Assembly (NCBI RefSeq): GCF_900102175.1
Contig: NZ_FNKN01000001.1
Span: 868,001 to 932,000 of the forward strand
Reading direction: 5' to 3'
Source of the DNA: Microbacterium sp. cf332
Lineage (GTDB): Bacteria > Actinomycetota > Actinomycetes > Actinomycetales > Microbacteriaceae
DNA length: 64,000 nucleotides
Both the position numbers and the translations under genes were made by a program. The notes beneath the pieces are model-generated. The model ran no database searches and was not told the DNA's origin. It saw only the letters and a program-made list of their open reading frames with translations. Shown here one piece after another: positions 11,520-22,738 of this stretch; the first letter of the stretch is position 1, and the number at the start of each line of letters is the position of its first letter.

Positions 11520-12071
11520 CTAGGCGGCGGGAGCGTGACCACCCTCATTCGCCCATGCTTCCGCTGGTGCATCGTCGCTCGTGGCCCTGGCGACGCTCAC
11601 AGAGGTCCGCTGGGCGCTGACGCTGAACGTGATGGACGCGGCGAGGTCTGCAACCTTCCCAGCGCGGATTCGCTCGTCTTCTGCCGCGTCGAGGGAACGC
11701 AACGCGGCGGCATCCTCGTACGCTCGAGTCTCGTCGCCGATCGCAGCGAGACGGTCGGCAATTCGCGTGGAGAGTCCGTCGCGAAGCTCCTCGAGACTGG
11801 TGTTGTGGATCTCGAGGCGCCTGTCCGAAACGGCCAGCCTCACCATGTCGTAGCCGTAGCTGCCGAGCAGCGCTCGGGTTTCATCGCCGATGATGCTCAG
11901 GATCTCCCGACGTTGAGGGCGGCGGGTGAAGACGGCCTCGACGGTGTAACGGGAGGGCGCCTCCGGCGTCGCGAGTCCGCGGGGTAGCGAGCCGGCAAGA
12001 ACGCTACCGAGCCCGAGAGTTCCGTCCGACGTGGCGCGTGCCGCCGTGGACGCTTTCGTCTGCGTGTTCAT
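11520..12071 (-). CDS. Hypothetical protein
   Basis: 183 aa, soluble, no signal peptide or membrane helix. The middle reads as a plausible folded domain (TVEAVFTRRPQRREILSII, LGSYGYDMVRLAVSDRRLEI) followed by a charged helical part rich in Ala, Arg and Asp. I do not recognise the family. The start is supported by TAACGT six bases before the ATG at 12071, the same arrangement as at many genes here, and by a terminator downstream. Probably real, function unknown. Confidence 0.65.
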   Translation of the reverse strand: MNTQTKASTAARATSDGTLGLGSVLAGSLPRGLATPEAPSRYTVEAVFTRRPQRREILSIIGDETRALLGSYGYDMVRLAVSDRRLEIHNTSLEELRDGLSTRIADRLAAIGDETRAYEDAAALRSLDAAEDERIRAGKVADLAASITFSVSAQRTSVSVARATSDDAPAEAWANEGGHAPAA

Positions 12072-12077
12072 GACTGG

Positions 12078-12083
12078 ACGTTA
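12078..12083 (-). promoter_or_regulatory. -10 hexamer TAACGT, leaderless start of hypothetical gene
   Basis: TAACGT with a 6-nt gap to the ATG at 12071; no ribosome binding site in between. Confidence 0.5.
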
Positions 12084-12198
12084 CGCCCCCAGGATGTGCG
12101 GTTCACAGGTTCACCGCGGCGCCCGTGAAGCCTCGCATGAGCACTGACAGCGCCCGACCAACGGCGTAGCGACACGCTGAGTGCGGCGCGGCGACTCC

Positions 12199-12531
12199 GC
12201 CGAGCGTTGGGGTCGCTCGAAGCGAAGCCGCCGCTGAATGCCTGCTACCCCACGAGCGCGAAGGTACGCTCGCCGCGTCGGCGCGGCACCCCCTATCGGT
12301 GTCAGGCAAACCCTGCGAGTCTCAGGTGTCGGTTCCGGTGCGGCATCCCGCGGCTTGCGGTCCCGTTCAGGAGACCCGCGTCGGGCTGAAAGGGGCGGCG
12401 AACCTGCCGAGCGTTTGGGGCCACTCCGAGCAGGATCGCCGTCAGGCTGGTTGACCAGCGGATCGAAGGTACGCGACGGGGCGCCGGCGCGCTGCCCCCC
12501 TTACGGGGACAAGCAGCCCGCGCCACTGTTG
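12199..12531. repeat. Diverged tandem duplication (two copies about 207 bp apart)
   Basis: Copy 1 starts at 12199, copy 2 at 12406. Shared blocks in the same order: GCCGAGCGTT-GGGG, CGAAGGTACGC, CGGCGCG, and a C-run followed by TA-CGG. Between blocks the copies differ by substitutions and short indels, so the duplication is old. No reading frame is kept across both copies. Confidence 0.6.
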
Positions 12532-12572
12532 TACGTTGCTCCCGGCTCCGCGGGCACGCATTTTGGGGGACG

Positions 12573-12592
12573 CGCCCCCGGCGCCGGGGGCG
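12573..12592. repeat. Perfect 20-bp GC palindrome
   Basis: CGCCCCCGGCGCCGGGGGCG is exactly self-complementary. It lies in the gene-free tract, preceded by ATTTTGGGGGACG. It could form a cruciform or bind a dimeric protein; nothing adjacent says which. Confidence 0.6.
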
Positions 12593-13112
12593 ACCCTCGG
12601 CCTCTGGGCCTCGATGGGCCGTTACGGCAACCCCCGCCGCAGCGACGGAATATGACTTCGACGACTCGATCGACGTGCCCTCCTCCCTCGGCGACATGTC
12701 AACCCCGTCCGGGTTCGGCGCAAGCGGGGCGAATGTCATGCATGCCTCAGCCACCGCCGCCCGCACGAGATGACTACGGCTACCCCTTGCGCAACCCGAG
12801 AACCGACGCCGCGTCGTCGTTGCAGACTTCGACGGGTCGGCCAATCCGGGTGAGGATCGGGGATGGTCTCGGCGGCGGTGAAGGCTACGCGATCATCCCA
12901 ATTGTGCAGAGGTCTGCTTGGCATGTCCGGGTCTCCTGGATGTCAGTGTGGCGCGCGTCGGGCGCGAGTCTGCGAGCGTGTTGGTCTCGGCGCCCGGGAG
13001 CGCCTGAGCTTTTTCGAGGTGAGGTGAACATCATGCCGAACACGGACGGTCGCGCCTGGAGGGTGACTCCATGTGGGCTTGCCGTCGACGACCGCTGACC
13101 CCGGAAACGACG

Positions 13113-13154
13113 AAGGGCCCGGATCCCTGCAATCCAGCAGGTTTCCGGGCCCTT
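13113..13154 (-). terminator. Terminator of tRNA-Pro
   Basis: An 11-bp stem (AAGGGCCCGGA with TCCGGGCCCTT) encloses a second stem CCTGC/GCAGG. It starts 6 bp beyond the 3' end of the tRNA on the minus strand, as expected for its terminator. Confidence 0.8.
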
Positions 13155-13159
13155 ACCCG

Positions 13160-13233
<74 letters not shown>

Positions 13234-13335
13234 GTCCGCTGTCCGCACGCGGACAACTCCCCTATGCTAACCGGTCCGGAGCCCGCTCGCGAACCGGTGC
13301 GCCCGGGCGCGTTGCCCCGTGTCGGCGGCGGACGC

Positions 13336-13341
13336 TACGGT
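13336..13341 (+). promoter_or_regulatory. -10 hexamer TACGGT, leaderless start of GNAT gene
   Basis: TACGGT with a 6-nt gap to the ATG at 13348. Confidence 0.45.
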
Positions 13342-13347
13342 CGCCCC

Positions 13348-13965
13348 ATGACCGAGACGACGATCGTGCCGGTGACGCCCGGCAGCTTCAGCGATGCCCA
13401 GGATGCAATGAGCGGCGGCGGCGATGGACACGAGTGTCAGTGCCAGTGGTGGACCATGACCAACGCCGACTTCCAGAGGACCGACATCGACGGACGGGCC
13501 GCGGCCTTCCGCATTGAGGTGGATGCCGCGCCCTCCCCCGGCCTCATCGCCTACGTCGACGGCGACGCCGCCGGCTGGGTCCGCGTCGGTCCGCGCACCC
13601 GCCAGATACGCCTGAGCAAGACCCGCGCCTACGCCGGCGCGACTGAAGAACCCTGGGACGACGCGGACGTCTGGGCCGTCAGCTGCTTCGCGGTTCGCAG
13701 GGAGCACCGCGGCTCGGGTCTCAACGCCGCGCTCCTCGACGCAGCGGTCGCTTTCGCTCGCGAGAACGGCGCCCGCGTGGTCGAGGCGTATCCGGTCGAC
13801 GCGGATGCCGGGCGCAAGGTCAGCTCGAACGAGCTCTACCACGGCGCGCTTTCGACCTTCCTCAGCGCAGGCTTCCGCGAGGTCGCTCGGCCGAAGCCCC
13901 ACGTCGCCGTCGTCGCGCTCGACCTCACGGACGCGAACACGGACAGCAGCGGAGATGAGCGCTGA
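13348..13965 (+). CDS. GNAT family N-acetyltransferase
   Basis: Acetyl-CoA-dependent acetyltransferase, 205 aa. The CoA-binding motif A is RREHRGSGLNAALL at about 119-132, after the VSCFAV strand; the N-terminal part holds HECQCQWW, a Cys/Trp-rich segment seen in a subgroup of GNAT proteins. The ATG at 13348 is chosen because TACGGT lies six bases before it and the protein then begins directly with the fold. Substrate unknown. Followed 22 bp later by the S4-domain gene on the same strand. Confidence 0.85.
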   Translation: MTETTIVPVTPGSFSDAQDAMSGGGDGHECQCQWWTMTNADFQRTDIDGRAAAFRIEVDAAPSPGLIAYVDGDAAGWVRVGPRTRQIRLSKTRAYAGATEEPWDDADVWAVSCFAVRREHRGSGLNAALLDAAVAFARENGARVVEAYPVDADAGRKVSSNELYHGALSTFLSAGFREVARPKPHVAVVALDLTDANTDSSGDER

Positions 13966-13987
13966 CGCGTCGACGAGAATGGAACGC

Positions 13988-14356
13988 ATGACCGCATCCG
14001 ACGCCCCCGTCCGCGTCGACTCGTGGCTATGGGCCGTGCGCATCTACAAGACCCGCTCGGCGGCGACAACGGCCTGTCGCGCCGGGCACGTGCGGATCAA
14101 CGGCGAGAAGGTCAAGGCGTCGCAGTCGGTCAAGCCCGGCGATGAGCTGCGGGTGCGGATCGCCGGCTTCGACCGCATCCTCGTCGTCCGGCAGACGCTC
14201 ACCAAGCGTGTCGGTGCGCCCGTCGCCGCAACGGCGCTCGAAGACCGCACTCCGCCGCGTGAGCCGATGGCGATGCTGGCCGTCCGCGATCGCGGTGCCG
14301 GCCGGCCGACGAAGCGTGAACGGCGCGAGATCGACCGACTCCGCGGCGTCGAGTGA
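13988..14356 (+). CDS. RNA-binding S4 domain protein (HslR/Hsp15-like)
   Basis: Small basic RNA-binding protein of 122 aa. The S4 domain occupies about residues 8-70: RVDSWLWAVRIYKTRSAAT, then GHVRINGEKVKASQSVKPGD. Hsp15 homologues bind the 50S subunit with a stalled peptidyl-tRNA and help recycle it. The C-terminal tail RPTKRERREIDRLRG is typical. ATG at 13979 and another further upstream are in frame; 13988 keeps the usual short N-terminus. Confidence 0.85.
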   Translation: MTASDAPVRVDSWLWAVRIYKTRSAATTACRAGHVRINGEKVKASQSVKPGDELRVRIAGFDRILVVRQTLTKRVGAPVAATALEDRTPPREPMAMLAVRDRGAGRPTKRERREIDRLRGVE

Positions 14357-14394
14357 CAGCCACTCGACCTGGTACCGCCTGAGTCGCCGCGGTC

Positions 14395-15186
14395 TCAGCG
14401 GACAGAGCGCCGGCGCGCGACCTGAACGACCACGCACTGCACCAGTGTCGCCAGTCCCCACAGGGTGCAGGCAGGCGGGAGCACGCGATACGCGAGGTGC
14501 TGCGCCGTCCACTCCGCCGTCAGCGGACCGTAAGCGGCCAGACCGACGAGCCAGGCGACCACGAGGGTGAACGGCAACGACGCCCACCACACCACGCGTA
14601 CGACCCCGGGCAGCACCCGTCGTACCGGACCGCCCTCGCGCCGCCGTAGCCAGAACGCGCCCGCCACCGCCAGCCCGAACAGCCCCAGCAAGCTGGACGC
14701 GTACTGGAACCACCGGAAACCGTGGAGCGGACCCCAGCGTTCGGCCAGTGCAAGGATCAGCTCGACACCCCAGCGTCCCTCGTGGGTGAAGGCGTCCCAC
14801 GCGATGTGGCTGAGCACTCCGAGCGCCAGCGACACCACGACGAGCGCGGCCGTCAGCGCGGCCGACCGCCGCCCCGTCGCCGGCCGCACCGTTCGCAATG
14901 CGTCGGCGCCCATGGCGTCCCACCCCGACGGCAGCCTCCCCGCGAGCCACGCGGGGGCGAGCTCGCGCACCGCGGGCCGCAGCAGCAGCCACCAGGCGAG
15001 CAGCAGCACGCTCGCGATCGCGACCGTCAGCCACGGGTAGGCGTGCGTCTGCGCGTAGCTGATGCCGATCCCGCGAACGAACAGCGGGAGGTCCGGAGCC
15101 ATCGCCCCGACGGCCACCGCCGCCGGCACGAGCGGTGTGCGGACGACCGCCAGCGCGACGACGGCGTGGCTCGGGGTGAACGGCAT
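14395..15186 (-). CDS. DUF4184 family membrane protein
   Basis: 263 aa with about six membrane helices. The N-terminus MPFTPSHAVVAL followed by GAMAPDLPLF and, in the middle, LGVLSHIAWDAFTHEG is the DUF4184 pattern; the His and Asp residues resemble those of membrane-bound metal-dependent hydrolases (YdjM-like), though activity is unproven. It is 9 bp downstream of tyrS on the same strand, so readthrough from the tyrS promoter is likely. Convergent with the S4 gene. Confidence 0.82.
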   Translation of the reverse strand: MPFTPSHAVVALAVVRTPLVPAAVAVGAMAPDLPLFVRGIGISYAQTHAYPWLTVAIASVLLLAWWLLLRPAVRELAPAWLAGRLPSGWDAMGADALRTVRPATGRRSAALTAALVVVSLALGVLSHIAWDAFTHEGRWGVELILALAERWGPLHGFRWFQYASSLLGLFGLAVAGAFWLRRREGGPVRRVLPGVVRVVWWASLPFTLVVAWLVGLAAYGPLTAEWTAQHLAYRVLPPACTLWGLATLVQCVVVQVARRRSVR

Positions 15187-15195
15187 CCGGTCGGA

Positions 15196-16500
15196 TCAGT
15201 CCTGGACGAAGACGCCGGCGAGCGTCTTCTTGCCGCGTCGGAGCACAGCGACGCCGCCCGGAAGGTCGCCGACCACGACGGCCGACTCGTCGTCGACCTT
15301 TGCACCGTTGACCGACACACCGCCCTGCGCGATCGCCCGTCGGGCCTCCGACAGGCTGCCGACGAGGCCGGTGTCGACGAGCAGCTGCACGACCGACGCG
15401 CCGGCCGACGCGGTCGCGTGCGGCAGCTCCTGCAGCGCAGAGCGCAGCGTCGCGGCGTCGAGAGCCGTCAGGTCGCCCTGTCCGAACAGCGCGTCGGATG
15501 CCGCGATGACCTTCGCCGTCGCATCGACGCCGTGGACCGTCGCGGTGACCTCGAACGCGAGACGCTTCTGAGCGGCGCGACGGAACGGCTCGTCGGCGAC
15601 AAGACGCTCGTACTCGGCGATCTCGTCGCTCGTGAGGAACGTGAACACCTTGAGCCGCTCGGCCACATCGGCATCCGCGGTCGACAGCCAGAACTGGTAG
15701 AACGCGTACGCGCTCGTCAGCTCGGCGTCGATCCAGATGGCGTTGCCCTCGCTCTTGCCGAACTTCGTGCCGTCGCTGTTGGTGATGAGCGGGGTGCCGA
15801 ACGCGTGCACCGAGGTGCCCTCGACACGGTGGATGAGGTCGGTGCCGCTCGTGAGGTTGCCCCACTGATCGGACCCGCCGGTCTGCAGCGTGCAGCCGTA
15901 CTGGCGGTAGAGCTCGAGGAAGTCGAGCCCCTGCAGGATCTGGTAGCTGAACTCGGTGTAGCTGATGCCGGCATCGGAGTTCAGGCGCGCAGCGACGGCA
16001 TCCTTCTTGAGCATGGTTCCGACGCGGTAGTGCTTGCCGATCTCACGCAGGAAGTCGATCGCCGACAGCGGGGCCGTCCAGTCGAGGTTGTTCACCATGC
16101 GAGCGGCGTTCTCGCCCTCGAAGCTCAGGTACCGCTCGATCTGACCACGCAGGCGATCCACCCACTCGGCGACGGTCTCGCGGGAGTTGAGCGTGCGCTC
16201 CGCGGTCGGACGCGGGTCGCCGATGAGGCCCGTCGAGCCACCGACGAGACCGAGGGGCTTATGGCCCGCGAGCTGCAGGCGACGAAGCGTCAACAGCTGG
16301 ACCAGATGACCGAGGTGCAGGGATGCCGCCGTCGGGTCGAAGCCGCAGTAGTACGTGATGGGGTCTCCGCCGAGCGCCTCTCGCAGCGCTTCCTGGTCGG
16401 TGGACACATGCACGAGACCGCGCCACACCAGCTCGTCCCACACGTTCTCGAACGCGGGATCGAGCGCCACGGGGGCGGTCGTCAGGGCTTCATCAGACAC
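15196..16500 (-). CDS. tyrS: Tyrosine--tRNA ligase
   Basis: Class I aminoacyl-tRNA synthetase that charges tRNA-Tyr, 434 aa. HIGH-type motif HLGHL at about 60-64, GLIGDPR after it, the tyrosine pocket segment LQGLDFLELYRQYGCTLQ, and the KMSKS counterpart KFGKS. The C-terminal S4 RNA-binding domain begins around residue 365 (ARRAIAQGGVSVNGAKV). Start GTG at 16500 has TAGCCT seven bases upstream and no ribosome binding site, so the mRNA is probably leaderless. No T-box is visible, consistent with an actinobacterial tyrS. Confidence 0.97.
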   Translation of the reverse strand: MSDEALTTAPVALDPAFENVWDELVWRGLVHVSTDQEALREALGGDPITYYCGFDPTAASLHLGHLVQLLTLRRLQLAGHKPLGLVGGSTGLIGDPRPTAERTLNSRETVAEWVDRLRGQIERYLSFEGENAARMVNNLDWTAPLSAIDFLREIGKHYRVGTMLKKDAVAARLNSDAGISYTEFSYQILQGLDFLELYRQYGCTLQTGGSDQWGNLTSGTDLIHRVEGTSVHAFGTPLITNSDGTKFGKSEGNAIWIDAELTSAYAFYQFWLSTADADVAERLKVFTFLTSDEIAEYERLVADEPFRRAAQKRLAFEVTATVHGVDATAKVIAASDALFGQGDLTALDAATLRSALQELPHATASAGASVVQLLVDTGLVGSLSEARRAIAQGGVSVNGAKVDDESAVVVGDLPGGVAVLRRGKKTLAGVFVQD

Positions 16501-16507
16501 GCGCTCC

Positions 16508-16513
16508 AGGCTA
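16508..16513 (-). promoter_or_regulatory. -10 hexamer TAGCCT, leaderless start of tyrS
   Basis: TAGCCT with a 7-nt gap to the GTG at 16500. Confidence 0.55.
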
Positions 16514-16574
16514 TCAGCGGCCTACCCGGCGGCACGGCGCCAGGCCTGCAGCCCGGACCACGCCCGACCCGTCG

Positions 16575-17270
16575 TCAGGTCGCGGTACCCCACCACACGA
16601 GGAACGCCGCCGCGAGAGCGACGACCCAGCTGACGAGACTGCCGACGAGGAAGTACTCGGCCCGGTCTCCCCCGTCGTGGTCTCGGGAGATCTCGGGGAA
16701 GCGCACGATGCCCTTCGCCGCGAGCACGGCCGCGAGCAGGGTGAACGCCCCGGTGAGCGTCAGGGCGAAGACGAGCACACGCTCGAGCGGCCCGATGATG
16801 CGGCCACCCTTGAGGGCGTCCGACGCCTCGGCCGCGACCACCCCGCCGCGCAGCGAGGCGCGGACGATGACGTTGCCCGATTCGACGAGGAACACCAGCG
16901 CGCCGGCCAGCGCGACCGCCAGGTCGAGGCTCACAGCCCCCAGCGGCGAGTCGATCGGCCAGATGCGCTCGAGCGGCCCTTGCCCATCGCGCACGCCGAT
17001 GAGCGCCACCGCGACCGCGACGACGACAGCGAGCAGGGCCGCCGGCCACAGACCCCACCGCGTCGGCTCGCGCGTCGACGTCACCGCGGCCCATCCGGCG
17101 GCGACGGCGATGGCGACGAACCACCAGGCAGCCGCTCCCGCCCACGCGGCGAGGGGCAGCAGGGCGGCCCCGAGGAGCACGAGGACGATGCCGAGCCGCG
17201 CGCCCGAGAGGCGCTTGCGCGCCAGATCGAGCCCGCCCACGGCGAGCAGCATCAGACCCGCGCCGATCAT
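16575..17270 (-). CDS. Membrane protein paired with SatD, resembles C-terminal half of DUF3307 proteins
   Basis: 231 aa, about seven membrane helices. The start ATG overlaps the SatD stop (ATGA), so the two are translated as a pair. The last 80 residues contain LKGGRIIGPLERVLVF, AAKGIVRFPEI and AEYFLVGSLVSW; from memory, the same order of motifs occurs in the C-terminal half of DUF3307 membrane proteins, which often sit next to SatD genes. The N-terminal DUF3307 domain itself is not recognisable here, so this may be a shortened or diverged variant. Function unknown. Confidence 0.75.
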   Translation of the reverse strand: MIGAGLMLLAVGGLDLARKRLSGARLGIVLVLLGAALLPLAAWAGAAAWWFVAIAVAAGWAAVTSTREPTRWGLWPAALLAVVVAVAVALIGVRDGQGPLERIWPIDSPLGAVSLDLAVALAGALVFLVESGNVIVRASLRGGVVAAEASDALKGGRIIGPLERVLVFALTLTGAFTLLAAVLAAKGIVRFPEISRDHDGGDRAEYFLVGSLVSWVVALAAAFLVWWGTAT

Positions 17271-17911
17271 CTCGCACGCTCCCGGAGGGCCGTGTACCCC
17301 GCGATGACGGCCGGGGCGCCAGACGATGCCAGCAGCTGCGACACCGCCGACTGGGTGACGCCCTCGTCCTTCGCCAGGGCTCCCTGCGTGCGACCGAGGC
17401 AGCGGCCGTAGACGAGGCGCCGAGCACGCTCCGACATCGCCCCGACGAGCTCGTCGCGGACGAGGGCGTAGGCGTTGGCGAAACGGATGCGGTCTGCCAT
17501 GGCGACATCCTCCTCGTCACCCCCGACAATGCGCGTGCGGGCACGCGGCACGGCGCGGTCCTGCATCCCGTGCACCTGCTCGATCGCCTCTCGGGCTCGC
17601 CACCACCCGGGGCCGTCGGAGATACCCGTGCTCGCGGAGTCGACCGGACCGACCGCGCCGATGCCGAGCCCGAAACGCAACGACGCCTCGTCGGGCAGCG
17701 CGAGCTGCAGGAGCAGCAGCCAGGCGAGCGCGTCGTCGAGGTCGTCGAAGACGGCTTGGAACTCGTCGGCGAAGGTGGCGCGCATCGGCGAGACGGCGAC
17801 GGGCAGCTCGCGGTCGACCTCCGACATGGCCGCCTCGATGCGCGCTTGCGTGCGGCTGCGGTCGTCGAGGAGGCGCGAGCCGACGATGTCGGCGATCACT
17901 GCGATCGACAT
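17267..17911 (-). CDS. SatD family protein with C-terminal helix-turn-helix
   Basis: 214 aa. The N-terminal part (AVIADIVGSR at 4-13, FADEFQAVFDDLDDAL near 48-62) is the SatD pattern, named after the Streptococcus sat (secretion and acid tolerance) operon; its D-I-x-G-S and D-E-F-Q motifs recall nucleotide-cyclase/GGDEF-like folds, which is my inference. The C-terminus has a helix-turn-helix (TQGALAKDEGVTQSAVSQLL). The ATG at 17911 is preceded by TAACCT at 17919-17924 (leaderless), and a 23-bp inverted repeat overlaps that promoter, suggesting autoregulation. Overlaps the membrane-protein gene downstream. Confidence 0.85.
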   Translation of the reverse strand: MSIAVIADIVGSRLLDDRSRTQARIEAAMSEVDRELPVAVSPMRATFADEFQAVFDDLDDALAWLLLLQLALPDEASLRFGLGIGAVGPVDSASTGISDGPGWWRAREAIEQVHGMQDRAVPRARTRIVGGDEEDVAMADRIRFANAYALVRDELVGAMSERARRLVYGRCLGRTQGALAKDEGVTQSAVSQLLASSGAPAVIAGYTALRERAR

Positions 17912-17918
17912 GATGATC

Positions 17919-17924
17919 AGGTTA
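17919..17924 (-). promoter_or_regulatory. -10 hexamer TAACCT of the SatD promoter
   Basis: TAACCT with a 7-nt gap to the ATG at 17911. Confidence 0.55.
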
Positions 17925-17926
17925 GC

Positions 17927-17949
17927 ACTTATACCTGCGAGATATAAGT
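17927..17949. promoter_or_regulatory. Inverted repeat over the SatD promoter (candidate operator)
   Basis: Arms ACTTATA (17927-17933) and TATAAGT (17943-17949) around a 9-bp centre. It covers the stretch between the -10 hexamer and the -35 position, where a bound dimer would block RNA polymerase. AT-rich arms are striking in such GC-rich DNA. Confidence 0.65.
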
Positions 17950-17960
17950 CATGTGCTGAT

Positions 17961-17989
17961 GATATCCGAATATCAGTCCCAGACTGATA

Positions 17990-17990
<1 letters not shown>
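17961..17990. promoter_or_regulatory. Two overlapping palindromes upstream of SatD
   Basis: A perfect inverted repeat with 9-bp arms, ATATCAGTC-cca-GACTGATAT (17970-17990), overlaps GATAT-ccga-ATATC (17961-17974) and touches the argH stop codon. No T-run follows on either strand, so a binding-site role is more likely than termination. Confidence 0.55.
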
Positions 17991-20541
<2,551 letters not shown>

Positions 20542-20570
20542 GGTGGCCCGCCCTCTCCGTCACGCCCGCG

Positions 20571-21494
20571 TCACTGCTGACGCAGCAGCCAGACGAGCAG
20601 TGCCTTCTGCGCGTGCAGACGGTTCTCGGCCTCGTCCCAGACGACGCTCTGCGGACCGTCGATGACCTCGGCATCCACCTCGTAGCCGCGGTCTGCGGGC
20701 AGGCAGTGGATGAAGATCGCCTCGTCGGCCGCGGCATCCATCGTCTGCTGCGTCACCTTGTACGCGCCGAGATCGCGGATGCGCGCGATCTTCTCCTCCT
20801 CCTTGCCCATCGACACCCAGGTGTCGGTCACGACGACGTCGGCACCGGATGCGGCCTCGAGCGGGTCGACGAGGATCGTCACCGAGCCGCCGGTCTGCGC
20901 CGCGATGCGCTGGGCATCGGCGACGACATCCTCGCGCGGGCCGTAGCCCTCGGGCGAGGCGACGCGCACGTGCATGCCCGCGGTGACACCGGCGAGCACG
21001 TACGAGTGGCCCATGTTCGAGCGTCCGTCGCCGAAGAACGACAGGGTGAGGCCGGCGAGATCGCCCTTGTGCTCACGGATCGTGAGCAGGTCGGCGAGCA
21101 GCTGGCAGGGGTGGAAGTCGTCGCTCAGTGCGTTGACGACGGGCACGCGGGTTCCCCGCGCCATCTCTTCGAGACCGGCCTGCGCGTACGTGCGCCACAC
21201 GATCGCGGCGACCTGCCGCTCGAGCACCCGTGCGGTGTCGGACGGGGTCTCCTTGCCGCCGAGCTGGCTGTTGGCCGTCGAGATGATCAGCGGAGAGCCG
21301 CCCAGATCGGCGATGCCGACCGCGAAGGAGACGCGGGTGCGGGTCGACGACTTGTCGAAGATCACCGCGACGGTTTGGGGACCCTCGAGGGGCTTCAGCT
21401 GCCAGCGGTCCTTCTTCAGCTCGAGGGCGAGATCGAGCACCTCGGCCTGTTCGGCCGGGGTCAGGTCGTCGTCGCGGAGCAGGTGGCGGGTCAT
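20571..21494 (-). CDS. argF: Ornithine carbamoyltransferase
   Basis: Makes citrulline from ornithine and carbamoyl phosphate, 307 aa. Carbamoyl-phosphate site SSTRTR at about 49-54, ornithine/CP residues in HPCQLLADLLT, the SMG loop (VSMGKEEE) and the catalytic FIHCLPADRG near the C-terminus. The ATG at 21494 overlaps the argD stop (ATGA). Anabolic enzyme judging by the biosynthetic operon. Confidence 0.97.
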   Translation of the reverse strand: MTRHLLRDDDLTPAEQAEVLDLALELKKDRWQLKPLEGPQTVAVIFDKSSTRTRVSFAVGIADLGGSPLIISTANSQLGGKETPSDTARVLERQVAAIVWRTYAQAGLEEMARGTRVPVVNALSDDFHPCQLLADLLTIREHKGDLAGLTLSFFGDGRSNMGHSYVLAGVTAGMHVRVASPEGYGPREDVVADAQRIAAQTGGSVTILVDPLEAASGADVVVTDTWVSMGKEEEKIARIRDLGAYKVTQQTMDAAADEAIFIHCLPADRGYEVDAEVIDGPQSVVWDEAENRLHAQKALLVWLLRQQ

Positions 21495-22738
21495 TCGGAT
21501 TCCTCCGTGGTCGTGTCTTCGAGAAGCAGGGCCGACGCGACGGTGCGCAGTGCGGCGGTGAACAGCTCGGCGAACTCGTCGATCTCGACGTCGCCGATGG
21601 TGAGGGGCGGGGCGATGCGCACCGTGCGGTCGTTGGCCGCGTTGACGATCAGGCCGTGCTCCTGAGCCGCCGCCACGACGGCGCCGGCGACGGGATGCCG
21701 CAGCGCCACGCCCAGCAGCAGGCCCTGGCCGCGAACGCCCTCGATCAGCGGCGAATCGATCGCCTCGATCACCTGCCGCAGGCGCGCGCCGTGGGTCGCA
21801 GCGGCCTCGACGAGTCCGCCGTTCTCGATCTCACCGAGAACGGCCGACGCGACGGCGGTGCCCAGCGGGTTGCCGCCGAAGGTCGAGCCGTGCGTGCCCG
21901 GATAGAACAGGTCGCTCGCGCTCTCGAATGTAATGAGCGCGCCGATCGGGAAGCCGCCGCCGATGCCCTTGGCGACCGTGATCGCATCGGGCTCGATGCC
22001 GGCGTGCTGGAAGGCGAACCAGGCGCCGGTGCGCCCGGCGCCGGTCTGGATCTCATCGATGATGAGCAGCGCACCGTGTCGCTTCGTGATCTCGCGGGCA
22101 GCGGCGAGGTAGCCGTCGGGCAGCGGGATGACCCCAGCCTCGCCCTTGATCGGCTCGACGAAGAGAGCGGCGACGCGGTCGTCCATCGCCGCCTCGAGCG
22201 CCTCGATCGTCGAGTCGATGCTCTCGACGCCGGGCACCATCGGCTCGAACGGCTGCTGCATGTGCGGCTTGCCCGTCAGCGCGAGCGTTCCCATTGTGCG
22301 TCCGTGGAACGCGTCCTTCAGCGCCAGGATGCGCGGGCGCTCGGCGCCGCCGTGCAGCCGCGCGAGCTTGAACGCCGCCTCGTTGGCCTCGGCGCCGGAG
22401 TTCCCGAAGTACACCCGACCGGCGTCACCGGTTCCGGCGAGACGCTTCAGCTGCGCGGCGAGCGCGAGCTGCGGCGGCGTCGCGAAGTAGTTCGACACGT
22501 GCGAGAGCGTCGCGGCCTGCCGCGAGATCGCCTCGACGAACACCGGATGCGCGTGGCCGAGCGAGTTGACGGCGATGCCCGCGAGGAAGTCGAGGTACCG
22601 CTTGCCGTCGGCATCCCAGACGTACGCCCCCTCGCCGCGCTCGAGCAGGGCGAGGCGCGCGCCCGCGCTGCGGACCAGGTCGCGATCGACGTCGTCCGCC
22701 CACGTGGGCGCTGTCTGCTGGATCGTCGGGTTCGTCAT
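21491..22738 (-). CDS. argD: Acetylornithine aminotransferase
   Basis: PLP enzyme converting N-acetylglutamate semialdehyde to N-acetylornithine, 415 aa. The PLP lysine is in [27 protein letters not shown] upstream carries the Asp that contacts the ring nitrogen. Start ATG at 22738 overlaps the argB stop (ATGA); the open frame runs 40 codons further up but that would lie inside argB. Confidence 0.96.
   Translation of the reverse strand: MTNPTIQQTAPTWADDVDRDLVRSAGARLALLERGEGAYVWDADGKRYLDFLAGIAVNSLGHAHPVFVEAISRQAATLSHVSNYFATPPQLALAAQLKRLAGTGDAGRVYFGNSGAEANEAAFKLARLHGGAERPRILALKDAFHGRTMGTLALTGKPHMQQPFEPMVPGVESIDSTIEALEAAMDDRVAALFVEPIKGEAGVIPLPDGYLAAAREITKRHGALLIIDEIQTGAGRTGAWFAFQHAGIEPDAITVAKGIGGGFPIGALITFESASDLFYPGTHGSTFGGNPLGTAVASAVLGEIENGGLVEAAATHGARLRQVIEAIDSPLIEGVRGQGLLLGVALRHPVAGAVVAAAQEHGLIVNAANDRTVRIAPPLTIGDVEIDEFAELFTAALRTVASALLLEDTTTEESE

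Larger units (their letters stand above)
12072..13159. other. 1.1 kb without a convincing gene, degenerate, beside tRNA-Pro
   Basis: Open frames exist on both strands but none has family resemblance, a good start and actinobacterial codon bias together. Contents: a diverged duplication (12199-12317 and 12406-12531), a perfect 20-bp palindrome at 12573-12592, a plus-strand frame ending at 12773 with an acidic tail (EYDFDDSIDVP) but no start, and a 21-codon frame at 13033-13098 with a good Shine-Dalgarno (GAGGTGAGGTG). The tract lies at the 3' side of tRNA-Pro, where integrative elements insert, so it may be the eroded remains of one. No integrase or repeated tRNA end was found. Confidence 0.5.

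Noticed and set aside
12238..13098. A 286-codon open frame on the plus strand
   Set aside because: No family resemblance, low-complexity composition, crosses the duplicated repeats and the palindrome; open by chance in GC-rich DNA.
14722..17307. An 861-codon open frame on the plus strand
   Set aside because: Lies antisense to DUF4184, tyrS and the SatD-pair membrane gene, all recognisable; Arg/Asp/Glu-rich shadow typical of antisense frames.
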